A DNA stretch of 5,601 nt from Miltoncostaeaceae bacterium (lineage in GTDB: Bacteria > Actinomycetota > Thermoleophilia > Miltoncostaeales > Miltoncostaeaceae): positions 1 through 5,601 of the forward strand of contig JAUVQP010000103.1 of assembly GCA_030598075.1 (NCBI GenBank), in the 5' to 3' direction. Below, piece after piece: positions 1-5,326 of this stretch. A program made the position numbers and the translations under genes. The stretch's first letter is position 1, and every line of letters begins with the position of its first letter. The notes under the pieces are model-generated. The model was not told the origin of the DNA. It was given only the letters and a program-made list of their open reading frames with translations, and did no database searches.

Positions 1-668
1 CCCACGGCGGCGGCGAGTCGAGGGCTCCCCAGCGACTCGCCGTCCTCGGCGACCGCCCCACCGGCATGGACGATGAGGGGAAGATGCGGGCCGATGCCCG
101 CCCGCACGAGGTGAAGCCCGCCGGGGTAGTAGATGCCGGTGATGGCGCCGTCGGCCGCCCGGCGGGCCAGGGCCTGCGCACGTTCGCCGCGAACAGCCAT
201 CAGGATGGGGATCCGTCCCACGCCCTCCGCCCCGGTGACCGGGATCGGCTGGACCGGTGCACCGCCCTCGACGTGGGGCACGAGGCGCCCGGCGAGGAGC
301 TCCCGGACGTCGCGGATCTCGCGCTCGAGCCGATCGAGGCGCACGGGACCGAGACCCAGGGTGAAGCGGCCGGTGAAACCCGCGCCGAACGCCGCCGCCA
401 CCCGGCCGGGGGCCAGGCTCGACAGCGATCGGAGGGCGGCCTCCGTCGCGACCGGGGTTCGAAGGCCGGGCACGATGACCCCGACCCCGAGCTCGATTCG
501 CCGGGTGCGCTCCGCGGCCCTCGCCAGCGTGATGAAGGGGTCGTGGTAGAGCAGCGGAGAGTCGTAACACCACGCGGCGGCGAAACCGAGGTCCTCGGCG
601 AGCTCGATGTGGTCGGGCGTTTCCCTGACCGGCGCGAAGAAGGCGCTGATGCGGAGCCGACCGCTCAT
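1..668 (-). CDS. LLM-class flavin/F420-dependent oxidoreductase (luciferase-like), 3' end cut by window
   Basis: The first 222 residues of a luciferase-like monooxygenase-family protein, starting at ATG 668-666; the C-terminus lies beyond base 1. Family members are cytoplasmic TIM barrels that oxidise or reduce small organic substrates using FMN or coenzyme F420. Visible family features are an early 'ELAEDLGFAAAWCYDS' segment (residues 22-37), 'DPFITLARAAERTRRIELGV' (43-62), the strand-turn 'VIVPGLRTPVATEAALRSLSSLAPGRV' region (64-90) with the typical R-x-P and L-x-P-G-R pattern, a Gly-rich 'AFGAGFTGRF' loop (93-102), and 'LEREIRDVRELLAGRLV' (114-130). About 100 residues are missing compared with usual lengths near 320. 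The start overlaps the stop of the upstream MFS gene as ATGA, and no strong Shine-Dalgarno precedes it, so translational coupling is likely. Family assignment is firm. FMN versus F420 and the substrate cannot be decided. Confidence 0.9.
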   Translation of the reverse strand, partial: MSGRLRISAFFAPVRETPDHIELAEDLGFAAAWCYDSPLLYHDPFITLARAAERTRRIELGVGVIVPGLRTPVATEAALRSLSSLAPGRVAAAFGAGFTGRFTLGLGPVRLDRLEREIRDVRELLAGRLVPHVEGGAPVQPIPVTGAEGVGRIPILMAVRGERAQALARRAADGAITGIYYPGGLHLVRAGIGPHLPLIVHAGGAVAEDGESLGSPRLAAAV

Positions 669-1879
669 GCGGCGAGGCCGCCTACCGGAGACATCTCCTC
701 GCGGTGGGGAACGACCTCGCGAAACGTGCGTGCGCCGACCACGACGACGAAGAGCGCCAACGCGATCGCGACGGCGGAGAAGACGGCGAGCGACCTCGTG
801 AGCCCAACCGCCTCTGAGAGATACCCAAGCCCGACGGTCGGCAGGGTGCCGGAGTAGGCGCAGGTGTAGAGCGCCGAGATGAGCTTTCCACGCTCCGCGA
901 GGGGCACGGACACGCTGCAGATGGTGGTTCCTCCCTGGAGGATGAGACCGTTGATGAAGCCGATGATGGCAGCCGCGGCGATGACGAACGCGGCCGTTCC
1001 CGCGAACGCAGCGGCCACGACGAGCAGCGAGGCCGACGAGCTTCCGATGACGCCGATGATGACGGCACGCCGGGGGTCGATCGCGCGGAACAGCAGCGGC
1101 GTCAGCCCGCCCGTGCCCAGAATCAGAAACCCCACGAGACCAATCAGGGCGAGATTCGTCACCCCGAGGGTGTCCACCATGTAGAGCGGCACGACGGCGA
1201 GCAGGGTCGCGTCCAAGAAGCTCATGAGGAAGAACGCCGGCGCGAGGAAGGTCGCGAAGGCCTTGAGCTGTCCGGCCGGAACGCCGATGCGGATCCTGAT
1301 CCTCCGAGGCCCGGTGCGGACGCCCAGAGGGAGCGTCTCGGGGGTGATGATGATGGCGACGATCGCCACCATCATCAGGACGGCGTGCGCCTGAAACGGC
1401 GCGTGGATGGGGTCGCTCGAGTTCTGGGCGATGATCCCCGCGAGCCCCGGACCCAGCCCGAAACCCAGGCGGAATCCGAGGCCGGCGAGGGCGGCGGCGA
1501 CGCCCTTCTGGCCGGGTCGGGCGTGATCGACGACGAACGCCGTGCCGACCCCGAGAAAGCCCCCGATCGCGAGGCCCTGCAGGACGCGCCCGGCGAACAG
1601 CAGGGCGACGGAGTCGGCGAAGCCCATCATGACCGAGGCGGCCGTGATCGAGGCCATCGCGGGCAACATGACTCGCTTGCGGCCCAGGCGGTCGGCGAGG
1701 TTGCCCGAGAGGAGCATCGTGGGGACGACGGTCGCCGTGTACGTGGCGAAGAGGAGCGTCGCCTGGCCGTTGCTCAGCGAGAACCGCTCGGCATAGAGCG
1801 GAAGGAGCGGCGTGATGATGCTCGTGCCCATCGTGAAGATGAGCAGGCCGGTGAACGCCAGCCACGAGAAGCGCGTCAC
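665..1879 (-). CDS. MFS transporter, 12-helix DHA1-like, probable drug/metabolite:H+ antiporter
   Basis: A 404-residue inner-membrane major facilitator, the usual length for a 12-helix member. Hydrophobic segments alternate throughout. MFS motif A between helices 2 and 3 is 'GNLADRLGRKR' (residues 59-69). Motif B in helix 4 is R98-V-L-Q-G. A clear antiporter motif C in helix 5 is 'GFGLGPGLAG' (139-148), which in the family marks proton-coupled exporters. A basic cytoplasmic loop (about 188-198, rich in Arg) separates the two halves. GTG 1879-1877 is chosen because it lies just before the first hydrophobic helix and overlaps the upstream stop as GTGA. The same frame stays open to about 2653, but that stretch reads as Arg/Gly-rich nonsense antisense-frame to a real gene, not as transporter. 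It sits between a DHA2 transporter and a luciferase-like oxidoreductase, overlapping each by 4 bases. The substrate is unknown. Confidence 0.92.
   Translation of the reverse strand: MTRFSWLAFTGLLIFTMGTSIITPLLPLYAERFSLSNGQATLLFATYTATVVPTMLLSGNLADRLGRKRVMLPAMASITAASVMMGFADSVALLFAGRVLQGLAIGGFLGVGTAFVVDHARPGQKGVAAALAGLGFRLGFGLGPGLAGIIAQNSSDPIHAPFQAHAVLMMVAIVAIIITPETLPLGVRTGPRRIRIRIGVPAGQLKAFATFLAPAFFLMSFLDATLLAVVPLYMVDTLGVTNLALIGLVGFLILGTGGLTPLLFRAIDPRRAVIIGVIGSSSASLLVVAAAFAGTAAFVIAAAAIIGFINGLILQGGTTICSVSVPLAERGKLISALYTCAYSGTLPTVGLGYLSEAVGLTRSLAVFSAVAIALALFVVVVGARTFREVVPHREEMSPVGGLAA
1345..1377 (-). repeat. Long inverted repeat inside the MFS gene (possible mRNA hairpin)
   Basis: Two 15-base arms (1345-1359 and 1363-1377) are complementary except at one position, with a 3-base spacer. 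In the mRNA, which is the minus strand, the single mismatch becomes a U-G wobble, so the transcript could form an uninterrupted 15-pair hairpin. It encodes a Met-Val-Ala-Ile-Val-Ala-Ile membrane helix (around residues 169-178), and repetition of GAT/ATC-type codons may create the symmetry by chance. No run of U follows on the transcript, so it is not a typical terminator. Confidence 0.5.
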
Positions 1880-3360
1880 CTCATCACCGGCGGCTCGGCG
1901 GTCGCTCGGGGGATGGATGGCGACGTCGGTCCCACCACGGGCGGCATGCGGCTCGCCGCGATCGCGGCGACGACCAAGAACAGGGCCGCGACGACCATCG
2001 CCCCACGAAAGCCCGTGGCCACGTCCGAGCCCGTGGCCGCGCTCGCGACACCGGCGGGGAGCGCGGCCGCCATCATCGCACCGAGGATCGCCGCCCCGAG
2101 GGCTCCTCCCGTGTAGCGACCGACGTTCGGGAGCGCCACGGCTACGCCGAGCTGTGCACGGGGTACGCCCCAGATCGCCGTCGTGGTGACCGCGGACGAC
2201 GACATCGCGAGCCCGACGCCCAGTCCGGCAATGCCCGGAAGCACGGCGACGTAGCTCTCTGCCGAGGCGCCGATCGCGACGCCCAACGCGCCCGCGGCAG
2301 CGACCGCGAAGCCGGCCAGAGCGAGCCGATTGCTGCCGACGCGCTCCATGACCCGCCCCGCGACGGGGGCGACGATGACGAACGACAGAGCGATCGGCGA
2401 GATCGCCAGACCGAGCCGAACGGGATCGAAGCCGAGCGTCGCGGTCAGGAAGAAGGGCAGTATGAGCAACGTTCCAAAGAGGGCCGCGGACGCGGCCATG
2501 GCGGCCACGTTGGCCGTGGCGAACGACCGGCGGCGGAAGAGGGCCAGCTCCAGCAGGGGGCTGGACGAGCGCGCCTCGACCCACACGAAGATCGCCAGCA
2601 GCGCCACGCCGCCCACACCGACGAGGATCGTGGTCGGCCCACGCCACCCCCACGCGTCGCCGCGCGAGAGAGCGAGCAGGATGGCGAACAGACCCGAGGA
2701 CGCCAGCGCAGCGCCGGTCAAATCGAAGCGACGGTCAGCGATCGGCGGGCGCGACTCGGTCAGAAGGAGCGCGGTCGCGGCGAGCACGAACACGCCCATG
2801 ACCGGTGTGAACACGAACACGCTTCTCCAGCCGGTCTCCTGCACGAGCACGCCGCCGAGGTTCAGCGCGATCACGGGGGCGACGCCCATCGCACCGCTCA
2901 TGAAGCCGATGGTGCGACCGCGCTCCCGAGGGTCGAACAACTCGGCTGCGTAGGCGAACGCCGTGGGGGCCATGGCGCTGGCGCCGATACCCATGAGCAC
3001 GCGAGAGCCGACCAGGGCGGGAAGGCTCGGCGCCACGGCTCCGGCGAGCGACGCCAGGCTCAAGACGATCACGCCGGCCACGAAGATGCGCCGGCGGCCG
3101 TAGAGATCGCCGGCGCGCCCGGCGAGCGACAGGAAGATCGCCTGCGCGATGAGGAACCCGGTGACGACCCACCCCGCCGAGGCGACGTCCGCGTCGAACT
3201 CGCTCGCGATGTCGGGCAGCGCGATGTTGGCGATGGTCACGTTGACGACCGAGAGCCACATTCCACCCGTGACGCACATCAGCGCCATCCAGCGCCAGCG
3301 GGGGTGGGCCAGCGCCGCCGCGCGCACCGCGGCAAGCCGGCGGGCGATGCGGCCTTCCAT
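1876..3360 (-). CDS. MFS transporter, DHA2 (EmrB/QacA-like) 14-helix family
   Basis: A 494-residue inner-membrane transporter whose length and roughly 14 hydrophobic segments fit the DHA2 drug:H+ antiporter family. Family marks are 'NVTIANIALPDI' in helix 1 (residues 40-51), 'GWVVTGFLIAQAIF' in helix 2 (63-76), motif A 'GRAGDLYGRRR' (81-91), helix 4 beginning 'GSRVLMGIGASAMAP' (118-132), and 'GGVLVQETGWRSVF' after helix 5 (169-182). Two usual elements are altered. The helix-1 acidic residue of the LDxTxxNVALP motif is Asn40, and the helix-5 GPxxGG motif reads ALNLGG. These may mark a subfamily or a different coupling mechanism. ATG 3360-3358 lacks a clear Shine-Dalgarno but has a TACACT box ending 8 bases upstream, fitting a leaderless transcript. 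It is the first gene of a three-gene minus-strand operon; its stop overlaps the next start as GTGA. The substrate is unknown. Confidence 0.92.
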   Translation of the reverse strand: MEGRIARRLAAVRAAALAHPRWRWMALMCVTGGMWLSVVNVTIANIALPDIASEFDADVASAGWVVTGFLIAQAIFLSLAGRAGDLYGRRRIFVAGVIVLSLASLAGAVAPSLPALVGSRVLMGIGASAMAPTAFAYAAELFDPRERGRTIGFMSGAMGVAPVIALNLGGVLVQETGWRSVFVFTPVMGVFVLAATALLLTESRPPIADRRFDLTGAALASSGLFAILLALSRGDAWGWRGPTTILVGVGGVALLAIFVWVEARSSSPLLELALFRRRSFATANVAAMAASAALFGTLLILPFFLTATLGFDPVRLGLAISPIALSFVIVAPVAGRVMERVGSNRLALAGFAVAAAGALGVAIGASAESYVAVLPGIAGLGVGLAMSSSAVTTTAIWGVPRAQLGVAVALPNVGRYTGGALGAAILGAMMAAALPAGVASAATGSDVATGFRGAMVVAALFLVVAAIAASRMPPVVGPTSPSIPRATAEPPVMR

Positions 3361-3368
3361 TCCAGTCG

Positions 3369-3374
3369 AGTGTA
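3369..3374 (-). promoter_or_regulatory. Putative -10 box for the MFS/LLM operon
   Basis: TACACT on the minus strand ends 8 bases before the ATG of the DHA2 transporter. Transcription starting about 7 bases downstream would begin almost at the start codon, giving a leaderless or near-leaderless mRNA. This is consistent with the missing Shine-Dalgarno. No convincing -35 element is seen at 16-18 bp spacing. Confidence 0.45.
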
Positions 3375-3420
3375 GCCCGCGCTGCGAAGGCCGCCGGAGG
3401 CGTCACACGACGGATCGCCG

Positions 3421-3438
3421 GAGCGCGCGAGCGCGCTC
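3421..3438. repeat. GC-rich inverted repeat in divergent spacer
   Basis: Two perfect 8-base arms, GAGCGCGC and GCGCGCTC, are separated by 2 bases in the spacer between the divergent MFS and membrane-protein genes. The loop is too short for a good hairpin, so if it is functional it would more likely be a binding site for a dimeric regulator. It consists almost entirely of alternating GC, so chance in a high-GC genome is a real alternative. Confidence 0.4.
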
Positions 3439-3449
3439 GGGGTCCATGA

Positions 3450-3461
3450 GGGACGCGTCCC
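3450..3461. repeat. 12-bp perfect palindrome in divergent spacer
   Basis: GGGACGCGTCCC is its own reverse complement and lies in the same 187-bp intergenic region, about 75 bp upstream of the plus-strand -10 candidate and about 76 bp upstream of the minus-strand one. It could be an operator for either divergent gene. No regulator family is recognised from the sequence, and the region otherwise holds no gene I can support. Confidence 0.35.
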
Positions 3462-3532
3462 CTCCTGACAGCCGATCCGCTGCCGCTCTGCTCGATCTGT
3501 GGCGCGCGGACCGCGGGGGGCGGCGGCTGAGC

Positions 3533-3538
3533 TAGCCT
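3533..3538 (+). promoter_or_regulatory. Putative -10 box for the membrane-protein gene
   Basis: TAGCCT fits the loose TANNNT pattern and ends 9 bases before the ATG at 3548, predicting a start of transcription very close to the start codon. No Shine-Dalgarno is seen before that ATG, which supports leaderless expression. The box is a weak match and no -35 element is evident. Confidence 0.35.
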
Positions 3539-3547
3539 GACGGACAC

Positions 3548-4117
3548 ATGCCCGACGACAAGCTCTGGAGCTACGCCGGACTGGCGCGCCTGTGGTCCTG
3601 GGCGCTCGTGGTCGTAGCCTCCCTCCTGCTCGCCGTCAGCATCGCGTTGCAGGCGGGGGGCGATGGAGGGGTCACCGGAGGCTTCCTGGCGACGCTCCTC
3701 CTCACGACGATCATCACCGCCGGGGTGCTCTACCCCCTCTTTCGTCTGTGGTTCGGAGGCTCCGCCCTGCCGTCCTCCCGCCTCCCGCGGGCCAAGCCGG
3801 CCACGGGCCGGCGCCTGCTTCCCGCCACGCGAGCGGACTGGGTCCGCTGGTCGATCATCGTGGGCCTCGTCCTCCTTCTCGGCGGCACGGCCATGCTGGC
3901 GTTCCTCGTCGGCGTGCTGGGTCGCGGCGGCATCGCCGAGGGAGTCGTCGTGGGAACGATGGAGGCGTGGGGTCTGGCGACCCTGGAGGACGCCATCAGA
4001 ATCGCCCGCGCGGAGGTCGCCGACGGTCGCCGCTACCACGCGGCGACGCGGCGCCCCTTCGCCGTCGGCGACAACCTCGTGTGGGTTCCCCTTCGCCCGG
4101 AGGACGGCGGCGACTAG
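3548..4117 (+). CDS. Unrecognised three-helix membrane protein
   Basis: A 189-residue protein that I do not recognise. Three hydrophobic segments are visible at about residues 16-35, 45-69 and 101-125. An Arg/Pro-rich linker with several basic residues (about 78-100) precedes the third helix, and a charged soluble tail follows (about 145-189) containing 'EDAIRIARAEVADGRRYHAATRRPFAVGDNLVWVPLRPED'. The tail has no cysteine pairs or catalytic motif that I can identify. Good hydrophobic periodicity and agreement between the start and a -10-like box support it as a real gene. The ATG at 3548 has no Shine-Dalgarno. It diverges from the MFS operon and converges on the zinc-ribbon gene, sharing the CTAG that holds both stops. 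There is no room for a conventional terminator between them. The function is unknown. Confidence 0.8.
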   Translation: MPDDKLWSYAGLARLWSWALVVVASLLLAVSIALQAGGDGGVTGGFLATLLLTTIITAGVLYPLFRLWFGGSALPSSRLPRAKPATGRRLLPATRADWVRWSIIVGLVLLLGGTAMLAFLVGVLGRGGIAEGVVVGTMEAWGLATLEDAIRIARAEVADGRRYHAATRRPFAVGDNLVWVPLRPEDGGD

Positions 4118-4314
4118 TCGGCGCGATGCTCCGGAAAGAGTCGCTCGGGGCGATCGGCGTAGAGTTCCGTGCGCCCGCACGTCACGCACGTCTCCCCGCG
4201 AAGAGCCGACACCTTCCCGCTGGCCCACATCGAGCGCCGGCGCTTCAAGGAGAAGAACCCGGACAACACCGTGGGCTCCATCACTCCACCGCAGCTCGGG
4301 CACCGATCGGACAC
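4114..4314 (-). CDS. Small zinc-ribbon protein (resembles DUF6487-type)
   Basis: A 66-residue protein with two CxxC knuckles, C5-P-S-C8 and C43-V-T-C46, arranged as a single four-cysteine zinc ribbon. Between them lies a basic segment with 'SLKRRRSMW' (residues 22-30), and the second knuckle is followed by 'GRTELYAD' (47-54). The order of CPxCGG, a hydrophobic stretch with Trp, then CxxCG and an E-L-Y-A ending resembles small DUF6487-type proteins of unknown function; this is from memory and not searched. GTG 4314-4312 is chosen because the first Cys pair follows at once and a perfect TATAAT ends 7 bases upstream, which fits a leaderless mRNA. The gene is divergent from trxB, and its promoter overlaps the palindrome upstream of that gene. 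Its stop shares CTAG with the convergent membrane-protein gene. A role in thiol or metal stress is possible from context only. Confidence 0.78.
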   Translation of the reverse strand: MSDRCPSCGGVMEPTVLSGFFSLKRRRSMWASGKVSALRGETCVTCGRTELYADRPERLFPEHRAD

Positions 4315-4320
4315 GGTTGC

Positions 4321-4326
4321 TATTAT
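4321..4326 (+). promoter_or_regulatory. Putative -10 box for trxB-trxA
   Basis: TATTAT on the plus strand (with TATACC at 4324-4329 as an alternative) would place the transcription start near 4333-4336, inside the palindrome and about 35 bases before the trxB start. That leader would contain the Shine-Dalgarno. No good -35 is seen. The AT-rich patch is distinct in its GC-rich surroundings. Confidence 0.45.
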
Positions 4327-4327
4327 A
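4322..4327 (-). promoter_or_regulatory. Consensus -10 box for the zinc-ribbon gene
   Basis: TATAAT on the minus strand is an exact consensus match and ends 7 bases before the GTG start at 4314, so the predicted transcript begins at or next to the start codon. The expected -35 position (about 4345-4350) reads CGCCAG and is not convincing. The box overlaps the first arm of the palindrome at 4325-4340, so a bound repressor should block it. Confidence 0.6.
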
Positions 4328-4340
4328 CCCCTCGGGGTAT
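4325..4340. promoter_or_regulatory. CsoR/CstR-like operator palindrome
   Basis: ATACCCCTCGGGGTAT consists of two perfect 7-base arms with a 2-base centre. A C/G tract flanked by AT-rich ends matches the general form of operators bound by the CsoR family (CsoR for Cu(I), CstR for persulfides, RcnR/FrmR relatives), such as the ATACCC...GGGTAT type known for Bacillus CsoR. It overlaps the -10 boxes of both divergent genes and the predicted trxB transcription start, the expected place for a repressor. No CsoR-family gene is in the window, so any regulator would act from elsewhere. The assignment rests on similarity of form, and another dimeric repressor is possible. Confidence 0.55.
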
Positions 4341-4356
4341 CGAACTGGCGTTCCCA

Positions 4357-4362
4357 GGGAGG
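4357..4362 (+). promoter_or_regulatory. Shine-Dalgarno site of trxB
   Basis: GGGAGG lies 6 bases before the GTG at 4369 and decides this start. The reading frame is open far upstream, but no transporter- or reductase-like sequence is encoded there. Confidence 0.75.
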
Positions 4363-4368
4363 CAGGGA

Positions 4369-5325
4369 GTGGCTGAAGTCCGCGACGTCATCATCATCGG
4401 CAGCGGTCCCGCGGGTTTCACCGCGGCGATCTACGCGGCACGAGCGAACCTGGCCCCCCTCGTCATCGAGGGCTTCGGGGCCGGCGGGCAGCTCATGCTC
4501 ACGACGGACGTCGAGAACTACCCCGGTTTTCCCGATGGCGTGCAGGGCCCCGACATGCTTGAGATGTTCAGGTCTCAGGCCAAGCGCTTCGGGGCGGAGA
4601 TGATCACCGCGGATGCGGACCGGGTGGACCTCTCGATGCGCCCCTTCCGCGTCTGGGTCGACGATGATGAGCACCGCGCGCGCAGTCTCATCATCGCCAC
4701 CGGCGCGACCGCGCGCTGGCTGGGGCTGCCGTCCGAGGAACGGCTGCGCGGCTACGGAGTCTCGTCCTGCGCCACCTGCGACGGGTTCTTCTTCAAGGAC
4801 CAGCCGGTGGTGGTGGTCGGCGGAGGAGACTCGGCCGCCGAGGAGGCGCTGTTCCTCGCTCGGATGGCGTCGAAGGTCACGCTCGTGCACCGGCGCGACG
4901 AGCTTCGCGCGTCCAAGATCATGGCCGATCGGCTGCTGGCCCACGAGTTGATCGAGCCGCGGTGGAACGCGGTCGTGGAGGAGGCGGTCGGCGAGGGCGC
5001 CGTCGAAGCTGTTCGGGTGCGCGACGTCGTCACCGGGGAGATCGAGGACATTCCCGCCGCCGCCATGTTCGTCGCGATCGGGCACGATCCCACCAGCGGG
5101 TTGTTCGCGGGGCAGATCGAGCGTGACGAAGGCGGCTACATCGTCACCGACGGAACGCATACGAGCGTCGACGGGGTCTTCGCGGCCGGCGACGTGCAGG
5201 ACATGGTGTACCGACAGGCCGTCACGGCGGCGGGAAGCGGCTGCATGGCCGCCATCGACGCCGAGCGGTGGCTCGAAGAGCAGACGACGTCGAGCCAGAC
5301 GCTCGTCGCTCACGAGGAGGGATGA
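4369..5325 (+). CDS. trxB: Thioredoxin reductase (NADPH), TrxB
   Basis: A 318-residue flavoprotein, close to the usual length of about 320 for low-molecular-weight bacterial thioredoxin reductase. It passes electrons from NADPH through FAD and a redox-active disulfide to thioredoxin in the cytoplasm. The FAD-binding motif GSGPAG is at residues 11-16, and 'GGQLMLTTDVENYPGFPDGV' (39-58) is the family signature around the flavin. 'IIATGA' is at 108-113. The catalytic CATC disulfide is C134/C137 followed by DG. The NADPH motif GGGDSA is at 151-156, and 'HRRDELRAS' (174-182) carries the basic residues that prefer NADPH over NADH. The second FAD motif 'GVFAAGDVQD' is at 269-278. All key residues are present. 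The start is GTG with a good Shine-Dalgarno. trxA follows after one base, so the two are an operon. A CsoR/CstR-like palindrome overlaps its promoter region, suggesting control by metal or sulfur stress. Confidence 0.97.
   Translation: MAEVRDVIIIGSGPAGFTAAIYAARANLAPLVIEGFGAGGQLMLTTDVENYPGFPDGVQGPDMLEMFRSQAKRFGAEMITADADRVDLSMRPFRVWVDDDEHRARSLIIATGATARWLGLPSEERLRGYGVSSCATCDGFFFKDQPVVVVGGGDSAAEEALFLARMASKVTLVHRRDELRASKIMADRLLAHELIEPRWNAVVEEAVGEGAVEAVRVRDVVTGEIEDIPAAAMFVAIGHDPTSGLFAGQIERDEGGYIVTDGTHTSVDGVFAAGDVQDMVYRQAVTAAGSGCMAAIDAERWLEEQTTSSQTLVAHEEG
5315..5320 (+). promoter_or_regulatory. Shine-Dalgarno site of trxA
   Basis: AGGAGG is a full consensus site 6 bases before the GTG at 5327 and lies within the last codons of trxB. 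It selects this GTG over the ATG at 5322, which is in a different frame and does not encode thioredoxin. Confidence 0.8.
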
Positions 5326-5326
5326 C

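Noticed and set aside
66..857. A plus-strand open frame of 263 codons
   Set aside because: It is the antisense shadow of the luciferase-like gene and the MFS 3' end, with a charged nonsense-like composition and no motif.
1880..2653. An upstream extension of the second MFS transporter frame on the minus strand
   Set aside because: The extra stretch is Arg/Gly-rich, has no membrane helices, and overlaps the clear DHA2 transporter in another frame. The transporter fold begins at GTG 1879.
3446..3535. A 29-codon plus-strand frame just before the membrane-protein gene
   Set aside because: It has no Shine-Dalgarno, overlaps the palindromes and the -10 candidate, and shows no recognisable feature.
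4111..4120. The palindrome at the convergent stops as a terminator
   Set aside because: The perfect symmetry is only 10 bp with no loop and no T-run on either side, so it cannot act as a typical intrinsic terminator.
2735..4303. A long minus-strand open frame of 522 codons
   Set aside because: It runs across two genes and an intergenic spacer, has a low-complexity charged composition and no recognisable domain; it is a high-GC shadow frame.
3592..4368. A 5' extension of trxB giving a 577-residue fusion protein
   Set aside because: The extension lies out of frame over the membrane-protein gene and antisense to the zinc-ribbon gene, and encodes Arg/Pro/Gly-rich sequence. The trxB Shine-Dalgarno and FAD motif place the start at 4369.
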